Shown here in pieces: positions 8,490 through 16,300 of a DNA stretch of 47,311 nucleotides (position 1 is the stretch's first letter; every line of letters starts with the position of its first letter). The stretch spans positions 1-47,311 of the IMG/VR virus record IMGVR_UViG_3300012988_000009; one strand, given 5' to 3'. A program made the translations under genes and the position numbers. Under the pieces are notes generated by a model. That model was not told the origin of the DNA and ran no database searches. It worked only from the letters and a program-made list of their open reading frames with translations. The DNA comes from a virus.

Positions 8490-8550
8490 ATCCTGTCCGC
8501 ATCCGCGGACCACACCGGGTCCATCGACCCACCTAGAAAGCGACCAGACC

Positions 8551-9261
8551 ATGTCTGACGGCAACAAGATCAAGATCGCGAAAGAGCACGCGGTCTACAT
8601 CGACATCGCGACCCCCACCGGCCGCCTCTCCCACCCCCACATCATCGCGATCGATACGATGGCGAAGAAGTGGAAGATCGGCATCATCCTGCCGCTCGAA
8701 GGCCCGCTGGTCGACAAGCTCAAGGCGGCGTTCGTCGAGGTGGCGAAGAAATGCACCCACCCCGGCTGGCCCGCTGAGCTGAAGCAGCTGCAGATGGCGC
8801 TGAAGAAGGGCGACAGCATCAACGCCAGCCGCGTGCTGGGCGGCAAGGCGCCGAACGAGCACCTCGTCGGCAAGTACTTCCTCTCCGCGACCCGCGTCGA
8901 GGCGCAGGGGCCGGTGACGGTTGTCGATCCGCTGCGCAACCCCGTCGACCCCAAGCGCGTGCTCGGCGGCCTGAACGGCAAGCTCGGCATCACCATCGCC
9001 CCGTATGCCACCAGCGAGCTGGTCACGAAGGAGGACGGCACCAAGTACTCGCGCATCGCGTACGGCGTCACCGCGTACCTGAACTCCATCATGCTCATGG
9101 GCGGCGGCGAGCCGTTCGGCGGCGCGGGCGACGGCACCGGCGTCTTCGAGGAGGACGAGGAGGTCGCCGCCGCGAAGAAGGCGGTCGAGTCCGGCAACTT
9201 CAGCCAGCCGGGCGCGGCGGCGGGAAGCGCGGTGCCGGCTGCCGACGGCGACGTGTTTTGA
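8551..9261 (+). CDS. DUF2815 single-stranded DNA-binding protein, 236 aa
   Basis: Matches the pattern of the DUF2815 (Enc34-like) family of phage ssDNA-binding proteins: an OB-fold-type body of about 190 residues (KWKIGIILPLEGPLVDKLK, VGKYFLSATRVE, LGGLNGKLGITIAPYAT) and a disordered Gly/Ala-rich acidic tail ending in DGDVF. An acidic tail with a terminal aromatic residue is typical of proteins that cover ssDNA and recruit partners. It follows the DUF2800 nuclease by 61 bases and is the last gene before the structured RNA candidate. Start ATG at 8551 after a weak purine-rich site (AGAAAG). Confidence 0.83.
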   Translation: MSDGNKIKIAKEHAVYIDIATPTGRLSHPHIIAIDTMAKKWKIGIILPLEGPLVDKLKAAFVEVAKKCTHPGWPAELKQLQMALKKGDSINASRVLGGKAPNEHLVGKYFLSATRVEAQGPVTVVDPLRNPVDPKRVLGGLNGKLGITIAPYATSELVTKEDGTKYSRIAYGVTAYLNSIMLMGGGEPFGGAGDGTGVFEEDEEVAAAKKAVESGNFSQPGAAAGSAVPAADGDVF

Positions 9262-9499
9262 CGAGCTGATCGTCATCGAAGGTCTCTAGCTGGCGAGCGT
9301 GATGGTGCCCTGTCACCGCGAGTACCAAGCGCGAAAACTCTGCGCAAGCCGGCGAGTAACGAGCACCCCGTGGCGTTCGCGCTAGATCGGGAGGAAACGG
9401 TCTGTCGGAGACCTGCACTTGCTCGACCCGACCCCAGGACAAGGGTCACGATGTCGCCGGCGAATCGGGCCGGTGTTGGACGACCTCCAAGGAACCCGG
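9262..9499 (+). ncRNA. Candidate structured non-coding RNA
   Basis: The 282-base gap before the polymerase gene has no usable frame but many nested complementary segments. Outer helix 9262-9266/9421-9425 (CGAGC/GCTCG); 9280-9286/9408-9414 (AGGTCTC/GAGACCT); 9286-9290/9381-9385 (CTAGC/GCTAG); 9293-9299/9374-9380 (one G-U pair). Inside these lie hairpins 9304-9307/9314-9317 (GGTG/CACC) and 9329-9332/9342-9345 (GCGC/GCGC). A 3' part has hairpins 9430-9434/9443-9447 and 9457-9460/9470-9473, then the strong terminator at 9500-9533. This is the layout of a phage small RNA or a long leader. No known RNA family was recognised; GC-rich sequence can form chance helices. Confidence 0.5.
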
Positions 9500-9533
9500 C
9501 GAAAAACCCACGGCTTCGGTCGTGGGTTTTTCG
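9500..9533 (+). terminator. Strong intrinsic terminator with UUCG loop
   Basis: A 15-bp stem (one G-U pair) closed by a C(UUCG)G tetraloop: 9500-9514 pairs with 9519-9533. The 5' arm has a run of five A and the 3' arm five T, so it can act in either direction. The stem ends only 10 bases before the ATG of the DNA polymerase gene, which leaves no room for a separate promoter between them. Confidence 0.85.
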
Positions 9534-9543
9534 TTAGAAGTAG

Positions 9544-11610
9544 ATGCCCATCGACGTACGCCACGACTCCGAGACCCGCTCCGAATGCGACCTGAAGGAG
9601 ACGAACGCCGACGTCTACAGCCGGCACCCGACGACGGATGTCATGTGCTGGTGCTGGCAGGTGCCAGAGGCGGGGCCGATCGTGCATTCGTGGTCGTCGC
9701 TGCTCCACGAAGACCTGCAGCAGCACATGCTCCTCGGGCTACGGCTGACGGCCCAGCGCGAAGATGCCCTGCACCACGCCTGGAACGTCAGCTTCGAGTA
9801 CTCGATCTGGCACAACGTCATGGTGCCGAAGTACGGCATGCCGCCGATCCCGCTCGAACGCTGGCGCTGCACCATGGCCCGCGCGCAGACGCACGGCTGG
9901 CCCCGTGCCCTCGCCCAGGCTGCCGCCGCGATGCGGCTGCCGGAGCAGAAGGACGGCGAAGGCCACAAGCTGATGATGCAGATGACGCGGCGGCACAAGC
10001 CGACGAAGACCCTACCCGCCCGGTGGAAGGAGGACGAAGCCAGCGTCCGCCGGCTGATCGCGTACTGCCAGCAGGACGTGCGTACGGAGGCTGCTGCCGA
10101 TGCCGCCATGCCGAAGTGGACGCCGCACGAAGAGACGCGGTGGCTGGCCTTCTGGCGGATGAACAACCGCGGCATCTATGGCGACGACGTGGCGGCCAGC
10201 CTGCTCAAGGCGGCGGCCGACGACGGCGTGGCGGAACGCCTGCACGCGGTACGCGATGTGGTGGAGAAGGCGACCGACTGGATGACGGCGGAGCACGTCG
10301 CCAGTGCCATCCGCGGCAACCCCAACGCGTTGCGGAAGTACATCACCGATCGCGGTGTCCAATGCCTCTCCTTCGACAAGGAAGGCGTCGGCGACCTGCT
10401 GGGCTGCGACAATCTGCCGGCTGACGTCCGCGAGGTGTGCCTCGCCCGGCAGGAGCTGGGGAAGTCGTCCTGCGCCAAGTTCGAGACGCTGCTCAACACA
10501 CGGGCTCCCGACGGCCGCATCCGCTTCGGGTTCAACTGGTCCGCGGCGCTGCAGACCAACCGCCTAGGCGGCGCAGACCTCCAGGTGCAAAACCTCCCCC
10601 GCGGCTCCGTCGATAAATCGGTGGTAAAGGCCATCTTCGCCGACATCGACCGCGGCAGCCTGGATGCCTTCAAGGCTGCCGCCCCATGGTGCGACGGTGC
10701 GCTGAAGACGGCGTCGAGCTGCATCCGCGGGTGCCTCACCGCGGCGCCCGGCAACAAGCTGGTCGTCGCCGACTGGTCCGCGATCGAAGCCCGCCTCGTC
10801 TTCTGGCTGGCGGGCGACCCGACCGGGCTGGCGTGGTTCCACGAGTTCGACGCGGAGACGGATCCGAAGAAGAAGAAGGACCTCGACATCTACCGCCGCG
10901 TCGCCGCCCGTTACCTGCGCAAGCACGTGTCCGAGGTGACGAAGGACGACCGCCAGCTCGGCAAGGTCATCGTGCTGGCCTGCGGGTACTCCATGGGCGC
11001 GAAGACGTTCGTCGAGTCTGCCAAGGCGTACGGCGTCATCCTGCTGGAGCACGAGGCACAGGCCGTCGTCACCTTCTACCGCCAGACCTTCGCCCCCGTG
11101 CGCAACCTGTGGTACGCCACGGGCGACGCGGCCATCGCCGCCGTGCAGAATCCGAACGTCGTCCAGCGCCCGTGCCCGCTGATCGCCTACCGCTTCGACG
11201 GCCAGCACCTACGCTGCCGGCTGCCGTCGGGCAAGGTCATGTGGTATCCGTACGCCCAGGTGCAGGACGTTTGGAACGAACGCTTTCAGAAGATGCGGCC
11301 CGAGCTGTCGTACATGACGCTGAACAGCATGACGAAGCAGTGGGAGCGCACGCGGACGTACGGCGGCTCGATGGTCGAGAACTTCACCCAGGCGTGCGGC
11401 CGGGAGCTGATGGCCGATGCCATGGTGCGCGCCGAGGAGCGTGGGTTGTTCACCGTCATGTCCGTGCACGACGAATTAGTTATTGAAAACCGTACGGAAG
11501 ACCCGTACGACCACAAAAACCTGGAAGCGCTGATGTGCGAACTCCCGGCATGGGCCGCGGGGTTGCCGATCGCGGCGGAAGGGTGGACTGGAAAGAGGTA
11601 CGCCAAGTGA
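9544..11610 (+). CDS. Family A DNA polymerase with 3'-5' exonuclease, 688 aa
   Basis: The N-terminal exonuclease shows HDSETRS (Exo I, D-x-E, residues 7-13), NVSFEYSIW (Exo II, about 80) and YCQQDVRTE (Exo III, about 178). The polymerase half shows motif A VVADWSAIEAR (about 405), motif B from KVIVLACGYSMG (about 474) and motif C MSVHDELVIE (about 638). All catalytic residues expected for a Pol I-type replicase are present; there is no 5'-3' exonuclease domain. A TAG stop sits directly before the ATG at 9544, so the start is fixed. The ribosome site is weak (AGAAG) and lies just after the terminator stem, so expression probably depends on read-through. The stop overlaps the next GTG. Confidence 0.95.
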   Translation: MPIDVRHDSETRSECDLKETNADVYSRHPTTDVMCWCWQVPEAGPIVHSWSSLLHEDLQQHMLLGLRLTAQREDALHHAWNVSFEYSIWHNVMVPKYGMPPIPLERWRCTMARAQTHGWPRALAQAAAAMRLPEQKDGEGHKLMMQMTRRHKPTKTLPARWKEDEASVRRLIAYCQQDVRTEAAADAAMPKWTPHEETRWLAFWRMNNRGIYGDDVAASLLKAAADDGVAERLHAVRDVVEKATDWMTAEHVASAIRGNPNALRKYITDRGVQCLSFDKEGVGDLLGCDNLPADVREVCLARQELGKSSCAKFETLLNTRAPDGRIRFGFNWSAALQTNRLGGADLQVQNLPRGSVDKSVVKAIFADIDRGSLDAFKAAAPWCDGALKTASSCIRGCLTAAPGNKLVVADWSAIEARLVFWLAGDPTGLAWFHEFDAETDPKKKKDLDIYRRVAARYLRKHVSEVTKDDRQLGKVIVLACGYSMGAKTFVESAKAYGVILLEHEAQAVVTFYRQTFAPVRNLWYATGDAAIAAVQNPNVVQRPCPLIAYRFDGQHLRCRLPSGKVMWYPYAQVQDVWNERFQKMRPELSYMTLNSMTKQWERTRTYGGSMVENFTQACGRELMADAMVRAEERGLFTVMSVHDELVIENRTEDPYDHKNLEALMCELPAWAAGLPIAAEGWTGKRYAK

Positions 11611-11723
11611 TCCTGACGAACGATGAGATCGCCCGACTGATGCGCGAAGCCGCTCGTCGTGTCGAGGCGGCACGGCTGGTGCGGCGCATCACGGCGAATG
11701 TCTGGCGGAGGACGGCCAAGTGA
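11607..11723 (+). CDS. Small basic helical protein, 38 aa
   Basis: GTG start overlaps the polymerase stop as GTGA, and its own stop overlaps the next GTG in the same way. The product (MILTNDEIARLMREAARR...) is one amphipathic, Arg-rich helix. No family is recognised. The double overlap is the main reason to accept it. An ATG start at 11625-11627 would give an even shorter form. Confidence 0.55.
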   Translation: MILTNDEIARLMREAARRVEAARLVRRITANVWRRTAK

Positions 11724-12016
11724 AACCGCTGCCGTCTCCTGACCAACTGAAGGAATGGGGCCTTCTCGGGCATCGGCCGGCCATCGCCGTCGTTCGCCGT
11801 CGGGTTGCACGGTATAAGGCAGGGATGCCGGTGGCGAAATTTAACGAGGTGTTCGCCAAAATAACTCCTCCGGCACTGCCTTGGGGCGGTTCAGACCTCG
11901 TGCTCGGCATCGGCGGCAACTTGGATTACTGGGTCCACTTGCTAAACGCGCTACGATACCGCGGGGTAATTCGTACGGAAGGATACCGCATGGAGATGCG
12001 GTTTTTCGTTCCATGA
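11720..12016 (+). CDS. Hypothetical protein, 98 aa
   Basis: GTG start in a GTGA overlap with the 38-residue gene, and a stop in an ATGA overlap with the resolvase gene. The product begins MKPLPSPDQLKEWG and contains a basic segment (VVRRRVARYKAG) and a C-terminal part with LRYRGVIRTEGYRMEMRFF. Its DNA is less GC-rich than the flanking genes. No family is recognised; its place between polymerase and resolvase suggests a DNA-metabolism accessory role, but this is only positional. Confidence 0.6.
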   Translation: MKPLPSPDQLKEWGLLGHRPAIAVVRRRVARYKAGMPVAKFNEVFAKITPPALPWGGSDLVLGIGGNLDYWVHLLNALRYRGVIRTEGYRMEMRFFVP

Positions 12017-12516
12017 ACTACCTCGGCATCGATCCCGGTAGCAAGGGGTACTGGTTCGCCATCACCGACGACGCCTGGGACTTTCGCCGGATGCCGCGGA
12101 CTCCCGATGAATGGCGCGCGCTGTCGGTCTGGCTCGACGGCCTCTGCCTGTTCACGACGACCCACGCCGTCCTCGAGGACGTGCACTCGATGCCCGGCGA
12201 TGGCAAGGATGCCGCCTTCAGCTTCGGCGTGAACTTCGGCCGCTGCAACCTTGCGCTGGAGATGGTCGGCGCCGAGCTGCTGATCCAGACCGTGACGCCG
12301 AGCGTGTGGAAACCGCGCATCGCCGGCCCGTTCCGCGACCCCACGCTGACGGATGAGAAGGCGATCGAAAAGGACAAAAAGCAGGCCGTCATCCGCTGGG
12401 CGCAGACGATCTATCCGAACATCTCGCTGATCCCGCCCGGCTGCCGGGTTCCGAACGACAACCTCGCCGAGGCGCTGGCCTTGGCCCATTACGCGAAGCA
12501 TAGGTGGAAACCGTGA
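12013..12516 (+). CDS. RuvC-like Holliday junction resolvase, 167 aa
   Basis: An RNase H-like fold of the RuvC type. MNYLGIDPGSKG places the first catalytic Asp at residue 7; AVLEDVHSMPGDG gives the second acidic position (about 55); the C-terminal NDNLAEALALAHYAKH gives the final Asp (about 149) in the usual D-x2-E/D-A helix. Length fits RuvC/phage resolvases. It should cut four-way junctions before packaging, in line with its position after polymerase. ATGA overlap with the gene before. Confidence 0.83.
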   Translation: MNYLGIDPGSKGYWFAITDDAWDFRRMPRTPDEWRALSVWLDGLCLFTTTHAVLEDVHSMPGDGKDAAFSFGVNFGRCNLALEMVGAELLIQTVTPSVWKPRIAGPFRDPTLTDEKAIEKDKKQAVIRWAQTIYPNISLIPPGCRVPNDNLAEALALAHYAKHRWKP

Positions 12517-12887
12517 AGATCATCGACGGCCCCGCCTTTCTCCATCTGCCGGCTGGCACCCTTTTCGTTGTGTGGGATCACGGCGGCCGAAGCTCGCATC
12601 TCGACTGCGGCACGCTGCGCATGAAGCACCAGACGAGCGGCAACAGCTGGGTCGAAGCGGACCTCGCTGGCATCGGGGCCCTCGACTGCACGAGCAGCGA
12701 GCAGATGCACGACCGCATCGAGATGATGTTTGCCGGGCGGGAGTTCCCTGCACTTCCTGAAGAATGCACGACTCGGGCTGGACTGCACGACTACGCCGAC
12801 GACCAGCTGTTCCTGGTGCTCGATCGGGCGGACGTGCAGGCGCTCGTCAACTGCATCGCCACGCACACCGGAGTACGCCCATGCTGA
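12513..12887 (+). CDS. Hypothetical protein, 124 aa
   Basis: The GTG at 12513 overlaps the resolvase stop as GTGA and has a good ribosome site (AGGTGG, 5 bases upstream). A GTG at 12504 would add three residues. The product starts MKIIDGPAFLHLPAGTLFVV and is rich in short strands at the N-terminus and acidic near the C-terminus (DDQLFLVLDRADVQALV). No family is recognised. It overlaps the next gene by 7 bases. Confidence 0.65.
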   Translation: MKIIDGPAFLHLPAGTLFVVWDHGGRSSHLDCGTLRMKHQTSGNSWVEADLAGIGALDCTSSEQMHDRIEMMFAGREFPALPEECTTRAGLHDYADDQLFLVLDRADVQALVNCIATHTGVRPC

Positions 12888-13147
12888 TCCCCGGCGTCAC
12901 CTACGCCGACATGATCGGCGTGCAGTGGACGGTCGACAGCGTCCACGAGTCCCAGGACATCGTCGTGGCTACCGAGGTCGGCACCCGCGCCCGCCGGCGG
13001 TGGTTCCACCTGAACGGCCGCTTCCTCGACGGCGGGACGCCGGCCGATCTGAAGGTCGACCGTGTGGCTGAGTCGGAATCGCTCATGTTCGAGGGCGTAC
13101 GGATCCACTGGGATCCGGTGCTGGCGCACGGAAAGAAGTGGGCATGA
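12881..13147 (+). CDS. Hypothetical protein, 88 aa
   Basis: Starts MLIPGVTYADMIGVQWTV and is predicted as mostly beta strand (DIVVATEVGT, RRRWFHLNGRFLDGG), a form common among small SH3-like phage proteins. No family is recognised. The ATG at 12881 overlaps the previous gene by 7 bases; its stop overlaps the next ATG. Confidence 0.65.
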   Translation: MLIPGVTYADMIGVQWTVDSVHESQDIVVATEVGTRARRRWFHLNGRFLDGGTPADLKVDRVAESESLMFEGVRIHWDPVLAHGKKWA

Positions 13148-13341
13148 ACAACACCCGCGTGTCGATGCCGAAGGGCGAGCTGGTGCCGATCGCGAGCACC
13201 AGGAAGTGGCTGACGTTCGGGGTGGACGACGCTGGCGAGACGATCTTCGTCGGGGAAACGTGCTCCCGCCAGCACGCGTACGACCTCTACGTGAAGACGT
13301 TCCCCGACGACAAAGACCTCTGCCTGAACTGCGGCAGCTAG
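13144..13341 (+). CDS. Hypothetical protein with C-terminal Cys pair, 65 aa
   Basis: Last rightward gene. It starts MNNTRVSMPKGELVPIAS in an ATGA overlap and ends in LCLNCGS, a C-x2-C pair that could be half of a zinc site with C41 (ETCSRQHAYD). The stop codon TAG (13339-13341) shares CTAG with the stop codon of the leftward 1962-residue gene, so there is no spacer and no terminator between the two convergent blocks. Confidence 0.65.
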   Translation: MNNTRVSMPKGELVPIASTRKWLTFGVDDAGETIFVGETCSRQHAYDLYVKTFPDDKDLCLNCGS

Positions 13342-16300
13342 AACCCCGCCGCCTTGAGCTGCGTGTCGAGGATCGCCCGGTAGTTCTCCGCGACAGCCTT
13401 CAGTTTCGGGTGGTCCTTGGTGCCACCCTCCGCCGCAGTCATGTACTTCGCGAACCGCAGCCCGGTGTGGTCGGCGTTCGGGTTCGCGATCTTCCACTTG
13501 TTCAGCCGCGCCTGCAGCTCGAGCGTCGGGTCGTTCGTCAGCTTCTTCTTCGTCTCCTCCCGGGCGAGCGTCGACGCCTGCTTCCGGGCGTCGCCGAGCT
13601 TCTTCATGTCGAGCGCGGTGGGCGACTCGGTGTTGATGCCCGCGCCGTCGGCGAGCTGCTTGAAGTACCCGCCGGCGAGACGGACGTGGGCGCTGTACTC
13701 CTCCCCCGTCATCGTCCGGTCCTTGCCGTCGATGCGGACGGTCGGGTCCCAGCCGGCGAGGGCCAGCTTCTGCGACTTATCCGGCTGCGTGGCGTTGTAC
13801 TTCTCGATCGCGAGGTCGTACTCGTTGGGCTTGTAGCCGAGCGGCAGCGCGCGGAAGAACCGCATCGCGAGGTCGCCGGTCGAATCGATGCGCTGGCCCG
13901 GGGCGTTCTCACCCCACACCGTCAGCACCTCGGCCGCCTGCTCGAGCCCGGCGGCCTGACGGATGCGGCGGCCGAACGTCGGCGACTTCTCGCCGGCGGC
14001 CGCCTCTTCGGCATTCGGCAGCTTGTCGATCGACCGGCGCTTCTCGCCTGTGGCCTGCGAGGCTTTGATCGACCCACGGATGATCGCGGGTACGATGAAG
14101 TTGCCGACCGTGCGGGCGGCGTAGTTCTCGAGCCCGTTGGTCACGTCGCCCTTCGAGACGACGTCTCCGAGCATGCCGACGACCGGCAGCAGCGAGTCGA
14201 GGATCGTGCCCGACGCGAGCCCGCGCAGGGCCTTGCTGTAGCTTTCCGCGCCGACGTGGTCGCCGTTGTGCACCGCGCGGGCGATGTCGGTCATGGACGC
14301 CAGGGCGGTGCCGATCGGCCCCAGGTCGCGGTAGCTGTACCACTTCCCCATGAGCTTCATCGAATACGACGGCGGACGCCGGCCTTCGTACTCCCCGGCG
14401 AATTCGGAGGCGTCATCCGACTGCGTGCCGGTGATGAGCGGATCGTCTTCGTCGCCGGCGAGGCCCATGACGGCCGCGGTCAGCAGCGAGCCGATCGCCA
14501 GCTGGGCGAGGTCCTGGGACAGCTCCTGGTTGTTTTCGCCGGCGTAGCCCCCGCGGTAGTACTTCCGCAGCATCCGGACGGCCTTCAGCGGCGGGATGTA
14601 GTCGGTGCCCTGGCGGGTGATTGCCGTCGGCGTGCTGACGAACGGCAGCACCAGCGACGCGAGGCCGGTGGGCTCGCCGTTCACCATCAGGTTCAGGCCC
14701 CGGACGACGTTCGTCAGGTCCGACTGGCTGCCGCCCTGGTCCTTGTCGAAGAGGTCCTGGAACGTGGTCTTCCGCGCTTCGACCATGGCCGCCGCCCAGG
14801 CGTCCGGGTTCGACGCCGGATCGCGCATGGCGTTGGCCATGGCGACGGCCTTCTGCTCGCGGTTGCCGGGGGCGAGGCGGTAGGCTTCCGCCCCAACGGT
14901 GGAGTACGCCGCGAGGGTTTTGATGAAGCTGTCGCCGGCGGCCATCGGGCGCACGGCCAGACCGAACAGCAGCGGCACCCGCGGGCCCTTGGTCTCCGCC
15001 GCGAGGCCTGACTTCGCCTTCTCGGCGGTCGTGAGCACGTCCTCGCCGGCGATGAACGACGCCATCGCGTTCTTGGCCGCGGTGGGCAGCCCTTTCAGGA
15101 AGCCGGCGTAGTAGCTGGCCAGCACGTCGAGGTCACCCTTGCCGAGGCTGGCGGTCTGGCGCACCGCGGCGCGCAGCCCGGCGTTGACGAAGTTCGAGCT
15201 GACGTTGACCACCGCGGTGGCGGGGAACGACAGCAGGCCCTGACGCCAGAATGCGCGCACCCAGTCGCCGACGTTGTAGTGGCGGTCGGAGATGGCGGTG
15301 GAGGCGTCGGCCAGACGCATGACGTTGGCGACAGCGTACGCATCGCTGAACACGGCGCCGAGGCGCGGGTCCAGCAGGTCGATGCCAGTCGACTTCTTCA
15401 TGCGGTCGATGACGCGGGAGACCTTGGCGAAGTGGCTGGCTTCGAGCTGTTTGATGCGGGCCTTGTTGCCCGTCTCCTCAGCCTTCGCCAGCTCGCGCCG
15501 GGTGTAGTCCGACATGGCGAACACTGGCCGCAGCATCATGCGCCGGCGGCCGTCTTCGGATTTGATCATGCCGCGCTGCCGGGCAACGCCCGCCCGGCCC
15601 CATGCGGTGCCCGCCACGTCGTCGGCGTAGGCCAACTTCGCCAGCCGCATCGCGTTGGCCTCGGTGAAGTTGGCCTCGGTCTTGGTGAACTGGTCTTCCA
15701 GCTCCTGCGCCAGGGCCGTCTGCTCGCGGTCGTTCAGCGCGATGCGGCCGTCCTTCGCCGGCAGCAGCGTGCCCGAGATGACCTTGTCCGCGATGCCCTC
15801 GGCGAGCTTCGGGTCGGCCTTGCGCATCGCGGCGGCGTCCGCCTCCCACTGCGTCGTCGACTCGCGCTCCGTCGGCTCCAGCTGCTCGCGGGTGCCCTGC
15901 GTGAAGGCGGCCGCACCGGTCTTCGGCGTGGCGTAGGTCGGCTTGCCCTGGGCGGCGTCGACCTCGCGGGCCTTGGCCACCAGCTCCTGCCATTCCGCCG
16001 AGGCGGTGTCCGGCTTGCGGTCGCCGTGGGCCTTGCGCCACTGCTTCATCAGCGCATCGCGGGTCAGGTCGCCGGTCTTGGGTGCGTCGAGCCGGGTGGC
16101 GTAGCCCGGCGCGTCGACGTTCTCGTCGCTGCCGGTCATGCGGTTGGGCTCGCCGGTCTTCTGCCCGACGTTGCCGGTGTAGACGTCCTCGAAGACTTCG
16201 TTCGACGTGCGCGCCATCGCGCCGGGGCTGGCCTTCGAGAGGCGGTCGAACAGGGCCTTCGCCGAGTTCTTGAGCCGCATCCAGACACCGCGGATGCCGG

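Noticed and set aside
9262-9499. tRNA, tmRNA, RNase P or hammerhead ribozyme in the polymerase leader
   Set aside because: No T-loop, no acceptor-stem/CCA layout, no CUGAUGA...GAAA core and no RNase P signature could be placed; only the general claim of a structured RNA is kept.
13062-15011. 649-residue open frame on the plus strand
   Set aside because: Opposite the giant ejection protein, low-complexity Arg/Gly/Val composition, no motifs.
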